A stretch of DNA of 64,000 bases from Papilionanthe hookeriana x Papilionanthe teres (Eukaryota; Streptophyta; Magnoliopsida; Asparagales; Orchidaceae). Below the pieces are notes generated by a model, which was given only the letters and a program-made list of their open reading frames with translations, had not been told where the DNA came from and did no database searches. The stretch spans positions 29,576,930-29,640,929 of the forward strand of contig CM040439.1 in assembly GCA_022702705.1 (NCBI GenBank), read 5' to 3'. The translations under genes were made by a program, and so were the position numbers. Below, one piece after another: positions 43,011 to 54,574 of this stretch; position 1 is the first letter of the stretch, and each line of letters opens with the position of its first letter.

Positions 43011-44144
43011 TAGAATCATATCAGCATGATTTTCATGACCAATCGTGGATACTAAACTGTGAATTCTTACAGACGAAACCCCAATCTTAATCGAGAGTTT
43101 TTTAAGTGACTTCGATCGGAGAATTAGTAACTCATATAATCTAAACTATATATAATCTTTATATTAGGCAGAAGAATTATCTGTTGGAAACTTCACAAAC
43201 GAGATAGATATTATAAATTTCTTGGCATGAATAATTGAGACTATTATCGAGTGATATTTTCATCTTTCGAGATGAATTATTACATGTAATATCGTGTTCG
43301 ATTATTTAAACTATTAAATATATGAGATTCATTCGGTCTCATTTTTCAAAAATTAAAAAATTTCCTTTTCCAGAATTAATATGTACATATTAAATTAAAT
43401 TATTTTCATTTACGAAATAAAAAACTAACTAATCATGGCCCACATAATTATAGATCATAGGGGGTAACTATTAAATTAATGATTGATTTTCATTTAATTG
43501 GAACATTATGATGAATTTACGAGTCATTACATATTTACACATTTGTAATCGGCTATGAATCTTTTGATCCTAGTAATCGTTATTGGTGTCGCTCTGAATT
43601 TATCACTGCTATTAGCATTGTTTCATATTCGTAATTATTTGACTTGGTCATTTGATCTTCTCTCAGTCAACTAAAGTCATCCAGTCGATTGACAAATCAT
43701 CTATCAGCTTCTTTGAGAAAGCCTCTCGTAAATGAGAAATATTTGCATACAGATAACACACCCAGCTCTACGTGCGTACTTCCAATAAGCCTACCATACC
43801 CCCATTATAACCTATCAATAACATGAAAATGGAACCCGCGAAAGTTATTGGGAGGTAATTGAGTTATTAAAATTAAAAGGATAATCATTTAAGAAAAAAA
43901 AAATTATTAAAATATCTAATAATAATAAGATGTTCCTTATATTTATATATACTCCCTTAGTTTTTATATCTTTTTTATATATTTTTTAAATTTTTAAAAA
44001 ATCTCATCCACATAGTAACAAAATAAAATTAATTAAGATAAATTAAATATTTTTAAGATGCTCTAAATATTTAACTTTTCAACTATCACATAATAAATAT
44101 AATAATTTAGGAATGAATTTAAAATTCAATAATAGGTGCTATTT
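43011..44144. other. AT-rich, no gene; decayed foldback piece
   Basis: At about 43735-43860 there is a partial copy of the AATAACC foldback element (gaaatatttgcatacagata ... gttattgggaggtaattg). Nothing else is recognised. Confidence 0.4.
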
Positions 44145-44385
44145 TCATTTACCTACATGCCAACCAATTTTCATGTATTTACATATCCCACACCTAAAAT
44201 TTACTTTTTACAATTATACCACAATTTTTTTTTTATTTCACATAAAAAGTGTCACTATTTTAATATTTAGAAAGTGAAATAAATATTTTCATGCACCGGG
44301 AAGATGGGAAATATATAGGAAAATTAAAATTCATGGTTAGATATGTAAATACGTTGGAATTAATGTGTATGTTTGTAAATCTTCG
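44145..44385. mobile_element. MITE family A copy
   Basis: Left arm catttacctacatgccaacc, right arm aatgtgtatgtttgtaaatc. The core has tattttcatgcaccgggaag. Confidence 0.65.
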
Positions 44386-44451
44386 AAAAAATATTTCATA
44401 AAAAATTAAGATATTAAATACTTTATTTACAATTAATCCTTCCCCGAATAA

Positions 44452-44850
44452 TGGGGAAATTATTCCATACGGACAACGTACGCAGCGCTGCGTGCAGAAT
44501 CTCCGAATAACCATCCAATAAACACCTAATAACCTCCACGATCGTATATTTTTTAGGAGTATCGGGAGGTTATCAGCAAGTTATTACGGTATTATTCCAA
44601 ATAACCTCCTAATAACGCCCCAATAACCTCCGCGGTTTCATTTTATATATTTTATCTGTTATTCAGGGTATTATGAGGTTATTGAGAGGTTATTGCTCAA
44701 ATAACGCTGCAATAACTTCCTAATAACCTATCAATAACCACGGCAGTTTCATTTTAATGTTATTCACGGGTTATTTGTTGGTTATTCGATGATTATTTGG
44801 AGATTTCGTACGCAGCAATGCATACGTTATCCATATGAAATAATTTTCCG
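44452..44850. mobile_element. AATAACC-rich foldback element
   Basis: The first 80 bp (ggggaaattattccatacgg, caacgtacgcagcgctgcgt, ctccgaataaccatccaata) and the last 80 bp (ggttatttgttggttattcg, tggagatttcgtacgcagca, ccatatgaaataattttcc) are inverted copies, with about three quarters of positions matching. The interior is many aataacctcc / ggaggttatt modules in both orientations. No coding sequence is present. Confidence 0.75.
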
Positions 44851-45479
44851 AGACACGTTCTTCACGGTTCAAATAAATCAAAATATTGAAACTAGTCAAC
44901 CAATCTTCAATTACCATTATCCCTAATCTCCTCTTCTTTATAAGCCATTGATGTTTAATAATTTTACAATTTCTTCCTACAAATATTAAAAATTTCAATA
45001 ATTACACCTTTTTTTATATATATAATTTGATCTTACATTTAAATATTAATAAATATTTTGTTTACTTTATAATATAATTTTTAATTATTTAAGTAAGCTA
45101 CATAATTTAATTAATTTTAATAATTTAATTTACACGTTAAGCTATCTGTCATATGGGATTGTGACATTCATGCACATCATTTACTTATTTTCCTCTTAAA
45201 TTTGAGATATGATTGAGATTTAATTAAGTCTAAATCATTATATTAGAAGCTAATGATATAAATATATAACCTTGGTGCATGTTGGAAGATCCACGGCAAT
45301 AGTTTGATAAATTAACGTCTTAACGTCGTATGAAAGTCCTGCATTCACACAGATAATAGAGAAGTAGTCGGAGGAATCACGAAGATTTTTTACTTAGAAA
45401 ATACTGACAAAGAAAAAAAAAATCACGGGATCTGGACCAGTCAAAAAAATCTACTATGTGATTGTAAGTACATACATTT
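44851..45479. other. AT-rich, no gene
   Basis: No domain, RNA gene or repeat is recognised. Confidence 0.4.
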
Positions 45480-46015
45480 GGTCAAGTAGCCCGTATAGGT
45501 TGTCATATAGGTCGTAGTGGAGAGCTATAATAATTTCACATAGGTTTTACTTGGTCATGTAGGTTGTAATGAGGAATTGTAATAACGTCACTTGGCCACC
45601 GATAACGTAGTTTGCGCCAGTAATAACAACAATTTGTCATGTATGTCATAGTTGGGCACATTGGCCATAGTGAGAAGCTGCAAATAATATCAATTGGCCG
45701 CCGAGACCATAGTTTGAAGTTGCACGAGCAGTGAACCACATAGACCGTAATTGGTAATGTAAGTTATAGTGTGGAACTAAAATAACATTAGTTGACCACC
45801 AAAGTCGTAGTTGTAAGTTGCATGAGTAGGGAGCCATAAAGGACGTAGTTGTTTACGTAATTCAAATGGGGGAGATACAATAACATCAGTTCACCATCGA
45901 GGTCTTAGTTTAACGCTGCATGAGTAGTGAGGGACATAGACTATAATTTATCACATAAACTGTAATTGGGAGTTGCAATGACATCAGTTGGCCAACAAGA
46001 CTGTAGTTGGTGCTT
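45480..46015. repeat. About 100-bp tandem repeat, five units
   Basis: The anchor aataacatcagttggccacc recurs at 45581, 45681, 45781, 45879 and 45977 with substitutions. Each is followed by gagaccgtagtttgaagttg and catgagtagtgaaccacata-like text. The period is 98-100 bp, and a partial unit precedes 45581. Confidence 0.85.
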
Positions 46016-46113
46016 GGTAGGTGGTTGTAACAGAGACATCACTTATCGACATACAACATAAGAAGAAAACTTCAGTAGTTTGAAGAAAGTCGTGTGTTAT
46101 TTCACTATATGCA

Positions 46114-46230
46114 GAGTGCATCGTTACATCGTATTCAGGGTACATTGTTACACCATTTTCAGGGTACTTCATTACACCATATAACATACACATCGTTAAA
46201 TCCTATTCGGGGTGCGTCATTGCACCATAG
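46114..46230. repeat. 24-bp minisatellite, five units
   Basis: Units start at 46114, 46138, 46162, 46186 and 46210, with consensus gggtacatcgttacaccatattca (read as gggtacatcgtt + acaccatattca). Confidence 0.85.
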
Positions 46231-47480
46231 GGTTCACCGACGATGATTAGCAGGGCGAACCAATGGTAGTTGATGGCAGCCGACGAGTTGTGAATGGTGA
46301 TTTTAAGATATCTAGTCAATGTAACTTATTTGTAATTAGCACTAAATTGTCTAGCTATTAATAAGAAAGTGAATGATGATCATTGCATGTTGAGCTAATT
46401 AAAAGGGTGGCTTTAAGATAACATGAATACTATATAAGGCAATAGGATACCAAGCTAACAATAAAGGGACTATAGATATGATGGTGATGAGTGATTTTTT
46501 GATGAGATTGCATGATAAAAAATGTTATAAACATTTATTTTAGCATCTAAAAAAAGGAATTTGAGTTTTATGATGGAATGTTGAGAGGTGTTGTATGGTG
46601 TAGTGGTAGAATTACTAGGCTTAATCCAAATTGAGTTAATATGGATTAATTTATAAGATCTCATTTAAAAGCGAGTTTAATTTATAGTAAATGGATAAAA
46701 ATAATTGTGGATGTTTAGTTTATGATGTATACTTATTATTTTGAGTAGTCAGTTAAGTTTGATGAAATTATTATGAGTGTTAAGGAGTACGAAACAAGAC
46801 AATATCTTCAGATTCTAGCTTTCATGCTGTGGTGAGTCGTGCACGATCTTTTCAATGACCTATGTTGTGCTTCAATGAAAGTTATAAAGAATTTCAGTCC
46901 ATACTAAGGCATTACAAACTTTTAGGATAAGACTTTTGATGATAAATGAATAAATAATGGGGATTGCTGGCGATTAATAAACGAAAATTTTGAACCACTC
47001 ATTTTTAATGCTTCCTTCAAGCCATGTCCGATAATATACATGCTCATATGAGATATAAAAATGATAAAATAATAAAATATAAATCATATTTTCAATTTCT
47101 AAATTATGGTCTCTTGATTAGGCTCTTATATGTGGTTATGTTCTTTGGGCTTTAACTTTATCTAAGCTTTTAGTTTGATTTTCTTGATTTATTTAAGATG
47201 TTAGATATTAATTGTTTGAAGAAGAGCAAATATTAATAACTCTATAATGCTAAGTATATGATACCATACTCATGGATTGATTTTATTATAACTCATTTAT
47301 AATAATTTGACTTACTATTCAAATAAATTGTTATATACATATAAACACTCATTTATTAAATGAATATGACCAAATAACTTATTACTCAAATTAGTTGTGA
47401 CTGTGAATAATATCATTTAAAGCTCTTGAATAAGCTCACTAAAATGGATTAATATTAATACTTGGATAAATTATTGTATG
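46231..47480. other. No gene recognised
   Basis: AT-rich, many stops in all frames. No transposon signature is visible. Confidence 0.4.
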
Positions 47481-47620
47481 AGGAGTCCTGATGCAATATT
47501 GCATCGTGACTCTAATCAGTGTCTGACACGTGTACAGGCAAACACACTCATGTATTAAATTGAGGATCTGTCTGTACACGTGTCAGATCCTGATCTGAAT
47601 TCTGATGCAATAATTTCTCC
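47481..47620. mobile_element. GATGCA-type foldback MITE, 140 bp
   Basis: The ends are aggagtcctgatgcaatatt and tctgatgcaataatttctcc. The inner arms ctgacacgtgtacag and ctgtacacgtgtcag are perfect inverted copies around cacactcatgtattaaattg. It is the same family as 4799-5131. Confidence 0.75.
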
Positions 47621-47934
47621 TATACTTAGATGGCATCCACATAAGAAGTACACAAATAAGTTTGGCTTGATAAGATAAGAAAAAATATTAGATGGTGTCA
47701 ACAATTAGTTAGTTGTTAAACATTTTTTAAAATAAGAAGGTTAGGCATTAAAAATATAAATTTTTTAATAAAATTATATTTTATCTTTTTATTAACAAAA
47801 TTTAATAAAATAATTTAAACCCATTCAAAGTAAGAGAAATTTCAAAAAAAAAAAAAAAAGTCAATTTATGTCCTTTTTAAAAAAAATAGATATATTTATT
47901 TTAAAAAAATAAATAATATTAATATTATTTTTTA

Positions 47935-48312
47935 TATAATGTTAGAGATTTAAGTCTTATATATGTACATATGTAAGTTAAGTCTTAGATATGTGAATAC
48001 ATGCAATATATGGAATCTAAGTAAATGCCACTTATAAATTTAAATCTATAATATACTAATTTAAAAAAATGTTCTCCACACGCAAAGTACATCATATATA
48101 ATTTAAAAATAAATATTATTATTTTACAATTATTTCATTTAATAATTGTACATACATACCCCTCAACTCTTTCATATTTACATATCTAACCACTAAACTT
48201 CAATTTTTACAAATATATCACCTTCCCTTTCTATGAAAAGTTGTATTCCACACAAAACTAAAAACATTGTATTTTTGGTGTGACATGAAATATTTCGGTG
48301 ATATAAATGTAG
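47935..48312. mobile_element. Two partial MITE family A copies
   Basis: Right-arm fragment at 47935-48016 (ttagatatgtgaatacatgc ... taagtaaatgcc). Copy at about 48145-48312 with left arm gtacatacatacccctcaac, lacking its right tip. Confidence 0.5.
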
Positions 48313-48412
48313 GGGCAGACCCACGAAAAGGGTACCCCTGAGATTCATATTTTTTACTTATATCAGAGGATAATTTGGTCTTTTGCTCATTCTAAATTTC
48401 TTTATTGTCTTA

Positions 48413-48624
48413 CGGCCAGTTTGGGATAGCTTATAAATGCGGTGGTGTTTTTAAAAATACCGCCTAAACGTTTGGTTCGCGCATTTTTGAAAATGATGTC
48501 TTTCGTGTTTGGATTTTTTACACTAAACGCAAGCCGCAGGTCGAACCCCGCAATCAACCCGCGGGCCCCTTTTCAGGATAAGCTACTTATTCTGAAACGC
48601 ACAAGCTGCCTCAAACAGACTCTT
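48413..48624. mobile_element. hAT-like MITE
   Basis: Starts acggccagtttgggatagct and ends acaagctgcctcaaacagac. The centre is the reverse of the 14902 copy (cactaaacgcaagccgcagg). Confidence 0.65.
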
Positions 48625-48677
48625 ACTCCGTCCCACATTGGGTTTAGGAAAAAAAAAACTGGTTCACCCCTATTAAT

Positions 48678-48889
48678 AAGGGACTGTTTGGGGAGCTGCA
48701 GTTATTGAATAATATGTTGATAAGTTGATTAAAAATAATATGCTGATAAGCTAGGTGCAGTGGCAATTACAAATTTTTTTTATTTTTTTTGGAAAAGTCA
48801 GATCGCAGCCAGAAAGCTGCCACCGCGGTGTTAAAACAATGTTTTAAGTGTTTGAAAAAGCATAAGCTGCGAAAACTCAGTTTACCCTA
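48678..48889. mobile_element. hAT-like MITE, truncated
   Basis: Starts gggactgtttggggagctgc. The interior (agctgccaccgcggtgttaa) is the reverse of the 8113 copy. Its far end runs into the next element. Confidence 0.5.
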
Positions 48890-48892
48890 ATG

Positions 48893-50013
48893 GTCTGTTT
48901 GGGGCAACTGCAGCTTATTCAGTTTATCCAGATAAACAGCTGATCTAAATAAGCTGTCTGTTTGTTTGGTTTGAGCGTTTGGAAAACAGTTGATTTACAA
49001 TTGTTTGTGGATAAATAATCATTATGCTCATGAACTGAATAAACTAGTAAGCTGTTTGGTTTCTGTGCTTTGAGAACAGCTGATTCGCAGCTGTTTGTAT
49101 AAAAATAACAATTTCTGCTCACATTTATTATCAAAGAATGATAAATTTACTGATATCATAGCAAATAAATAGACAAACAAATTTCAAGACAATAAAGCAA
49201 ACTACAGAAAATTCATATTATCTTTGGGCAAAGAAGTGTAATAACTAGAAGCAAACTACAAAAAATTCAAAGAAGTCCTCTCCACCCAACTAATTTCTCT
49301 TTAAGTTGTATATACAATAAATTAGAGAATACATAAAATTATCAAAACTATAAAGCAAACTAATATATCTCAAACTCATATAAGAATTACTCTATGCAGG
49401 TGATAAACCCATGAACAACAAGTAGATTTGAAACCATGAGATTTGGGTATGTGATGAACAAGAAGTAGATTTCAAAGTAGAAGCCAGATCGATCGAATCA
49501 CTTCAACCGAAAAAATCAAATGAAAGGGCCATAAAACCGTGAAGATCAGACATTGAAGGCTGAAGAGAGAGAGGAACCAAAGGAAAAACAAGAACTTATA
49601 CCTGCTTAATAGCCGACGGGTGAGAGATGGCGAAGATGTCACAGGAGAGAAAAAGAGGCGATGCTTCTGTGTCGATCTCTTCGCACCAAGCTGGGCTTGC
49701 TTCTTATCCACCTCTGCCGCTGTTGTCGAACGGGAAAGGAAGGGTTACCACATCGATTAGAGAAGAGAAGAGATAAATGTCTACCTAAGGTCACGAAAGC
49801 CAAAGAGGGTGAACAAGTAGACGAGAGTGCACAAGTGGAATAATACTCATATTTACGCGACCTATACGCTGACCGCGGGGTTATTGCCGCTGATGGCTTC
49901 TTTAAAGAATGAAAAACGGGCTTACTGAATAAACAGGTGAAACTCGCAAATCAAACGGTATAGCGGCGTTTTCAAAACGCCAACGCACCAAATAAGCTGC
50001 CCAAAACAGACCC
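48893..50013. mobile_element. 1.1-kb hAT-like non-autonomous element
   Basis: The ends are atggtctgtttggggcaact and aagctgcccaaaacagaccc, with subterminal gcagcttattcag / cttactgaataaacag. It is four to five times longer than its relatives. Its interior (about 49590-49840) is of higher GC with a gagagatggcgaagatgtca stretch, perhaps captured sequence. No transposase domain is seen. Its right end is about 190 bp upstream of the PP2C TATA box. Confidence 0.55.
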
Positions 50014-50019
50014 TAAATG

Positions 50020-50084
50020 CAATAGCATGTATAGATGGTAGATATGTATATAAATAAGAATTAGGGGGTGTTTATGTAAATGTG
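50020..50084. mobile_element. MITE family A right-arm fragment
   Basis: atggtagatatgtatataaa ... gggtgtttatgtaaatgtgccc. Lies between the hAT-like element and the PP2C promoter. Confidence 0.5.
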
Positions 50085-50199
50085 CCCTTTTTAAAAATTC
50101 CTGCCGTCCGTGCTGTAAAAAGGCATCCACCCATGAAAACCTCAACTCACGGTCACGGCAGAGACGACCAGAGCCACCCACCGTGTCGCCGACGCATCC

Positions 50200-50210
50200 C
50201 TATATAAGAG
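50200..50210 (+). promoter_or_regulatory. TATA box of the PP2C gene
   Basis: CTATATAAGAG, 127 bp before the ATG. The C/T-rich cccttctcctccccccttct just after it is where transcription would be expected to start. Confidence 0.75.
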
Positions 50211-50326
50211 AAATCCCTTCTCCTCCCCCCTTCTCAAAATCCTAATCCTGAAGAACGCAGAGAAGAAGAAGATAGAAGAAGAGGCGATCGAGCTCGACGG
50301 AGTGAAGGAGGGGGAGACGGGACTGT

Positions 50327-50582
50327 ATGACGACGCTTCGATCGTGCATTGAACGGTGCTTTGGAGGTATCGGTTACGGCGACGAGCTTTTCTGGCATCA
50401 AGACTTACAGCCCCACACCTCCGGCGAGTTCTCCATTGCCGTTGTTCAGGCTAATTCAACGTTAGAGGACCAGGGTCAGGTGGTTTCGACTCCATTTGGG
50501 ACTTTCATCGGCATCTATGATGGCCATGGTGGACCCGAAGCTGCTCGATTCGTTAACAACCAGCTTTTCCCTCACTTCCGCA
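50327..50582 (+). CDS. PP2C exon 1
   Basis: 85 codons plus one base; donor CGCA|GTGAGT. It contains the first metal-binding DGHGG block. Confidence 0.93.
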
Positions 50583-53515
50583 GTGAGTATCGGTGTCCTA
50601 TCCCCTTTCATATTTTCTTTTCTGATTTCGATTTTGGATTTGTGTTTAATGCGGCGGAGCGGATTGCGGTTGTGCAGAATCTGCTATGGAGCAGAAGGGG
50701 GTTTCGGCTGACGTGATAAGGAAGGCGATTTTTGCAACCGAGGAGGAGTTCTTACGTTCGGTGGAGCGTTCGTTTCCGTCTAGGCCGCAGATTGCTTCGG
50801 TTGGAACTTGTTGTCTTGTTGGTGCCGTAACGGAGGATACGCTCTATGTGGCGAATTTGGGGGATTCCCGAGCGGTGCTCGGCCGCTGCTCGAATCCGAG
50901 TGGAAAGGATGTGGTGGCGGAGCGATTGACATGTGATCACAATGTTTCGGATGTGGAGATTAGGAAGGAGCTAAAAAAGATGCACCCCGATGAGTCTGAT
51001 ATAGTAGTTCATACCCGAGGAGTATGGCGGATTAAGGGGATTATCCAGGTGAGATTTTTTTGGATCTTCTATCTTGTATTCTTTAATTTATTCTCAGTGT
51101 TGCAATTTAATACAAGAGAAATGATGGATTGCGTTTTCTAAATTATAGAAAGCTACATACGATTTTCTCAAACTTAGAGGGGGAAGAACCACAGAACCAT
51201 TGATTCCGCCAATGGTTGAGTATTTTTCAACCTAATCAAATAGTCATATTAAGTTACCAAACTTATATTTGAGATAGTCCATGATGATTTTACCATTGGT
51301 TTTGTTCCTACTTTAATCTTGCTCTGTTATAGATGGATTCAATCCTCTTTAATTAATTAGAGATAACTCCATTTTGTATAATTTCCTATCCTGATCATCA
51401 AATACATTTGGATGGCCATGATATTAAGTATAAAAATCAGTTTTTTTTCAAGAACATCACTTTGCTTTTGATAAGCTTAAACTTCGGATGGCCATGGTGA
51501 CTAATTACACAAAGTAGAGTTACTTAAGCAATTGGAGAGAATTTGAATCTTGTGACATATATGCTGTCAAACATAGAGGGAGAAAGTCCACTTGAAATTT
51601 ATGTTCCAAACACAAGGAGCTAAAACTGTGCCAAAGCGTGGAGGAAGCCTTCCAACTGATTGATTACATTCTTGATTATTAGCTAACACTTTTTAGAATG
51701 TTCAAATGATTCAAATTAATAGAAACATGGAACAAAATTTCACATTAGGATTATAGGTATCTTAAACATGGTACACTAGGAATTTGGAGAAGTTCTTGGA
51801 GAAGCTGTTCCAATGTTGCCGTCATGCCACATTGACTTTAAACTTCTGTGCTTTAGATGTATATTATCAATGAAATCACCTAACATTGGGTTTATCTACA
51901 AGTATTCTTAATATAGTGACTACATGAGGTTTTGTGATATCAAAAGTTGATGCTACATGTTGTAAAAGGTAAATTAATAGGTATATTTCACTTTTTAAAA
52001 GTTAAAATAGTGGTATTTTGGATGTGATATGAAAGATTCAGGAGTTATAAATGTAAAAAAGAAAACTTTAGGTGTTAGATATATAAACATATAGGAACTG
52101 AATGATTTGTATGTAAATCCCCCATACTAAATATGTGCCAATATAAGTCATATAATAACAAGTGTACTCCAATTTGTTTAGTATCATCAAACTAATTGAA
52201 GGGTAAATAGCTAAATGGGTGGTAGACTATTAGATTGAAGCTAAAAAGAGTCGTTGAATCATGAAATCATGACAAGGAAGGCGATTGTTGACTTTAACAG
52301 AGGAGTTCTTGCATTTGGTGAAGCTTGTGTTCTGGTATAAGCCACACATTTCTTTTGTTGGATCTTGCTGACTTGTTAGAGTGATTATAGAGGATAGGCT
52401 TTATGTGGAGAATTTGGACAACTTTTTGGTAGTGTTTAGCAGTTGTGTGGCACCATAATAGTTGCGGAACTAGCTTCAATCTTAAGGGTGGACAAAATTA
52501 CCAAATGCTAAAATTTTCTTTGGTACTAAGGCAAAAAAAGTCTATTGAGAGTGGGCACAATTACATAATTGCCTGAATTATAGAAAAATCTCAAATTTCA
52601 GGATGAGCAATTGATAAATGATCACAATACCGCGCACGTTGAGATTAGGAATAGGATCAAAACTATGCATAGATGAGTTTCATGTAGTTCATACTCGATG
52701 AGCATGATGGATTAAGGGGATTATTCAGCTGATATTTCATGAATCTTCTGTTTTGTGTTCTTTAATCCATGTTCAACTTTCTGAACATTCTTTCCTCATT
52801 AAATTAAATCATCTAACTTGTTACATTTGAGGTAGTCTATGATGTTTTTGCATTTGGGTTGGATGCAAATCCACTTAAATTATAAGATTACTGATACAGT
52901 CCCAATAATTATCTTATTCAGGTATCGAGGTCGATCGGCGACGCATACCTGAAAAAACCAGAGTTCAGTAGGGACCCTCTGTTCCCTCAGTTCGTCTTTC
53001 CGGCCAGCCCTTTGAAGCAGTCCGTCATCACCGCCGAACCATCGATTCTCATCCGCCAGCTGAAACCAGACGACTTATTCATGATATTTGCTTCAGACGG
53101 TTTCTGGGAGCAGCTCACCGATGCGGCCGCTGTCGAAATCGTCTCCAAGCATCCAAGATCTGTAAGTTCTCAGAGAATCAAATTTTTTATATTTTGATTC
53201 GAAAAACATATGAGCAAAAATTTCTGAACTGGCTCAAAATTGCAGGGAATTGCAAAGAGGCTCCTGAGAGCTGCACTTGAGGAGGCGGCAAAGAAGGTGG
53301 AGATGAGATTCAATGACTTGAAAAAGATAGAGAAAGGAGTGAGGCGTCATCTTCATGATGACATAACTGTCGTGGTAATATATCTCGATCACAACTTCAG
53401 GAAACCAACAGGCACGAATTTTAAAGCAGGTAATTACAGATCCATGAAAACTCCTGCTGATATATTCTCCCTCCACTCCCATGAACCAGACAGTCGTCTT
53501 CGTCCTGAACCCTAA
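50327..53515 (+). CDS. Protein phosphatase 2C (clade D-like)
   Basis: Four exons (50327-50582, 50678-51048, 52922-53161, 53246-53515) give 378 residues, within the usual 370-400 of this plant group. PP2Cs are Mg/Mn-dependent Ser/Thr phosphatases. Metal and active-site motifs are intact: IGIYDGHGGPEAARFV (DGH at 65-67), VANLGDSRAVLG, GVWRIKGIIQVSRSIGDAYL across the intron 2 junction, FASDGFWEQL, and HLHDDITVVVIYLD. The order and the four-exon layout match clade D PP2Cs, some of which act at the plasma membrane with SAUR proteins on H+-ATPases; that role is only inferred. The start is the first ATG after the TATA box. All introns have GT-AG ends. Intron 2 (1.87 kb) carries a decayed exon copy and a MITE. 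Confidence 0.95.
50678..51048 (+). CDS. PP2C exon 2
   Basis: The acceptor is ggttgtgcag. The first two bases complete Lys86; donor ATCCAG|GTGAGA. It carries SVGTCCLVGAV and VANLGDSRAVLG. Intron 1 is only 95 bp. Confidence 0.93.
51049..52267. other. PP2C intron 2, first part
   Basis: Starts with intron sequence that is repeated after the pseudo-exon (ggatcttctatcttgtattc at 51061 versus gaatcttctgttttgtgttc at 52740). It ends with a MITE family A fragment. No further exon is seen. Confidence 0.6.
51965..52122. mobile_element. MITE family A, right two thirds
   Basis: Core aaggtaaattaataggtata and tttcactttttaaaagttaa, then tttaggtgttagatatataa and tgatttgtatgtaaatcccc. It is inside PP2C intron 2. 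Confidence 0.6.
52268..52728 (+). pseudogene. Decayed duplicate of PP2C exon 2 inside intron 2
   Basis: This aligns with 50712-51048: atgacaaggaaggcgattgt / gtgataaggaaggcgatttt, gaggataggctttatgtgga / gaggatacgctctatgtggc, aatgatcacaataccgc / catgtgatcacaatgtt, and attaaggggattattcag / attaaggggattatccag. An insert of about 120 bp (around 52480-52600) interrupts it. The donor GT is now CT (cag|ctgata), and frameshifts and stops abound, so it cannot act as an exon. Intron sequence after it was duplicated too (52729-52866 resembles 51049-51303). Confidence 0.85.
52922..53161 (+). CDS. PP2C exon 3
   Basis: Acceptor atcttattcag, donor AGATCT|GTAAGT. 80 codons from VSRSIGDAYLKKPEFSRDPL to EIVSKHPRS, including SDGFWEQL. 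Confidence 0.94.
53246..53515 (+). CDS. PP2C exon 4 and stop
   Basis: Acceptor caaaattgcag. It reads GIAKRLLRAALEEAAKKVEM, KKIEKGVRRHLHDDITV, then a variable tail ending in TAA 53513-53515. Confidence 0.94.
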   Translation, partial: GIAKRLLRAALEEAAKKVEMRFNDLKKIEKGVRRHLHDDITVVVIYLDHNFRKPTGTNFKAGNYRSMKTPADIFSLHSHEPDSRLRPEP

Positions 53516-53961
53516 GAATGCTTCAATGCCTGAATCATAAGCTTCCATTTGCATGAGGATATTTCTGCAAAAAAAAAAAAGTTTTGCAAACTTTTTTGTT
53601 TTCTTGACAAAATGTTCAGCTCGTATTACACAATCAATGAGCTGTGTAAATTGAGAAGTGAAGGAAAGGGGTGCTGTTGTTTTACATAAACATCCCATTG
53701 TTCTTACGTTTTTATATTTTTGACCTTTTAAATTTTGATATTTACTCAACGTAAGGGTTGTGGGTATGTATGTAAATTCTGCAAAAGAAAATTGATGTAC
53801 TTTGTTTCTGGCTGAGGGTTGCCAAGATATATGTAATATATGAGAGCATTGGAGAGGGGCACTCTTCTAATTTTCCTTTTTCCATGTTTACACAAATTCA
53901 TATTATCTTTATGTAATGACAACTGAATGTAGAGTTCTTACTATGATTGGAATTATGGAAG

Positions 53962-53964
<3 letters not shown>
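53516..53964. other. PP2C 3' flank, MITE fragment
   Basis: The probable 3' UTR runs to about 53690. At about 53700-53780 there is a MITE family A right-arm piece (aagggttgtgggtatgtatg). No second gene is seen. Confidence 0.45.

Positions 53965-54033
<69 letters not shown>
53965..54033. repeat. (TA)n microsatellite
   Basis: About 34 TA units. A further (TA)n run is at 54428-54476. Confidence 0.9.
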
Positions 54034-54037
<4 letters not shown>

Positions 54038-54227
54038 GGGATTGTAAATAGAGCAATTTTTTTTTTTTTGTTAAAACAACTTGATTTTGTCTTATTTTTC
54101 AATCTTCTTCTGATTGTGTGGTTGTGGTAATAGTTTTTGTTTGCCTATCTATATGTACATATACATATATGCAGATACGTATGTTTATACGTATACATAT
54201 GTATGTATATACATATATATCTATATG

Positions 54228-54422
54228 AACGTGTCGTCAGTCGTGACCTGTTGGTAAAACAGCTTCTTTGAAGATCGTAAGTCTCCTCATGTTCGAATTT
54301 CTCTTTGGCCAGTTTGTCAGTACTGATGGTGGTCCTCGAATAGTTAGACACATGAGAGTAGCTGAGAGCTCGTATAATAGCTTCTGGTCATTCTTTATAT
54401 ATATATATAGCTTCTGGCCATT

Positions 54423-54430
<8 letters not shown>
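54228..54430 (+). mobile_element. tRNA-derived SINE
   Basis: Box A gtgacctgttggtaaaacag, box B catgttcgaatttc about 50 bp on, then gctcgtataatagcttctgg and tcattctttatatata at the end. The end segment is repeated at 54407. Confidence 0.65.
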
Positions 54431-54479
<49 letters not shown>

Positions 54480-54574
54480 CAGACATATAGATTGTTTTGA
54501 GCAATAAATGGCTAACCAACTTCCAAGAGCAAGTAATATTTGAACAAATCGTTGTATAATTAAACTTGTGAAAA

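Noticed and set aside
53234..53749. 171-codon minus-strand open frame
   Set aside because: Antisense shadow of PP2C exon 4 and its 3' UTR.
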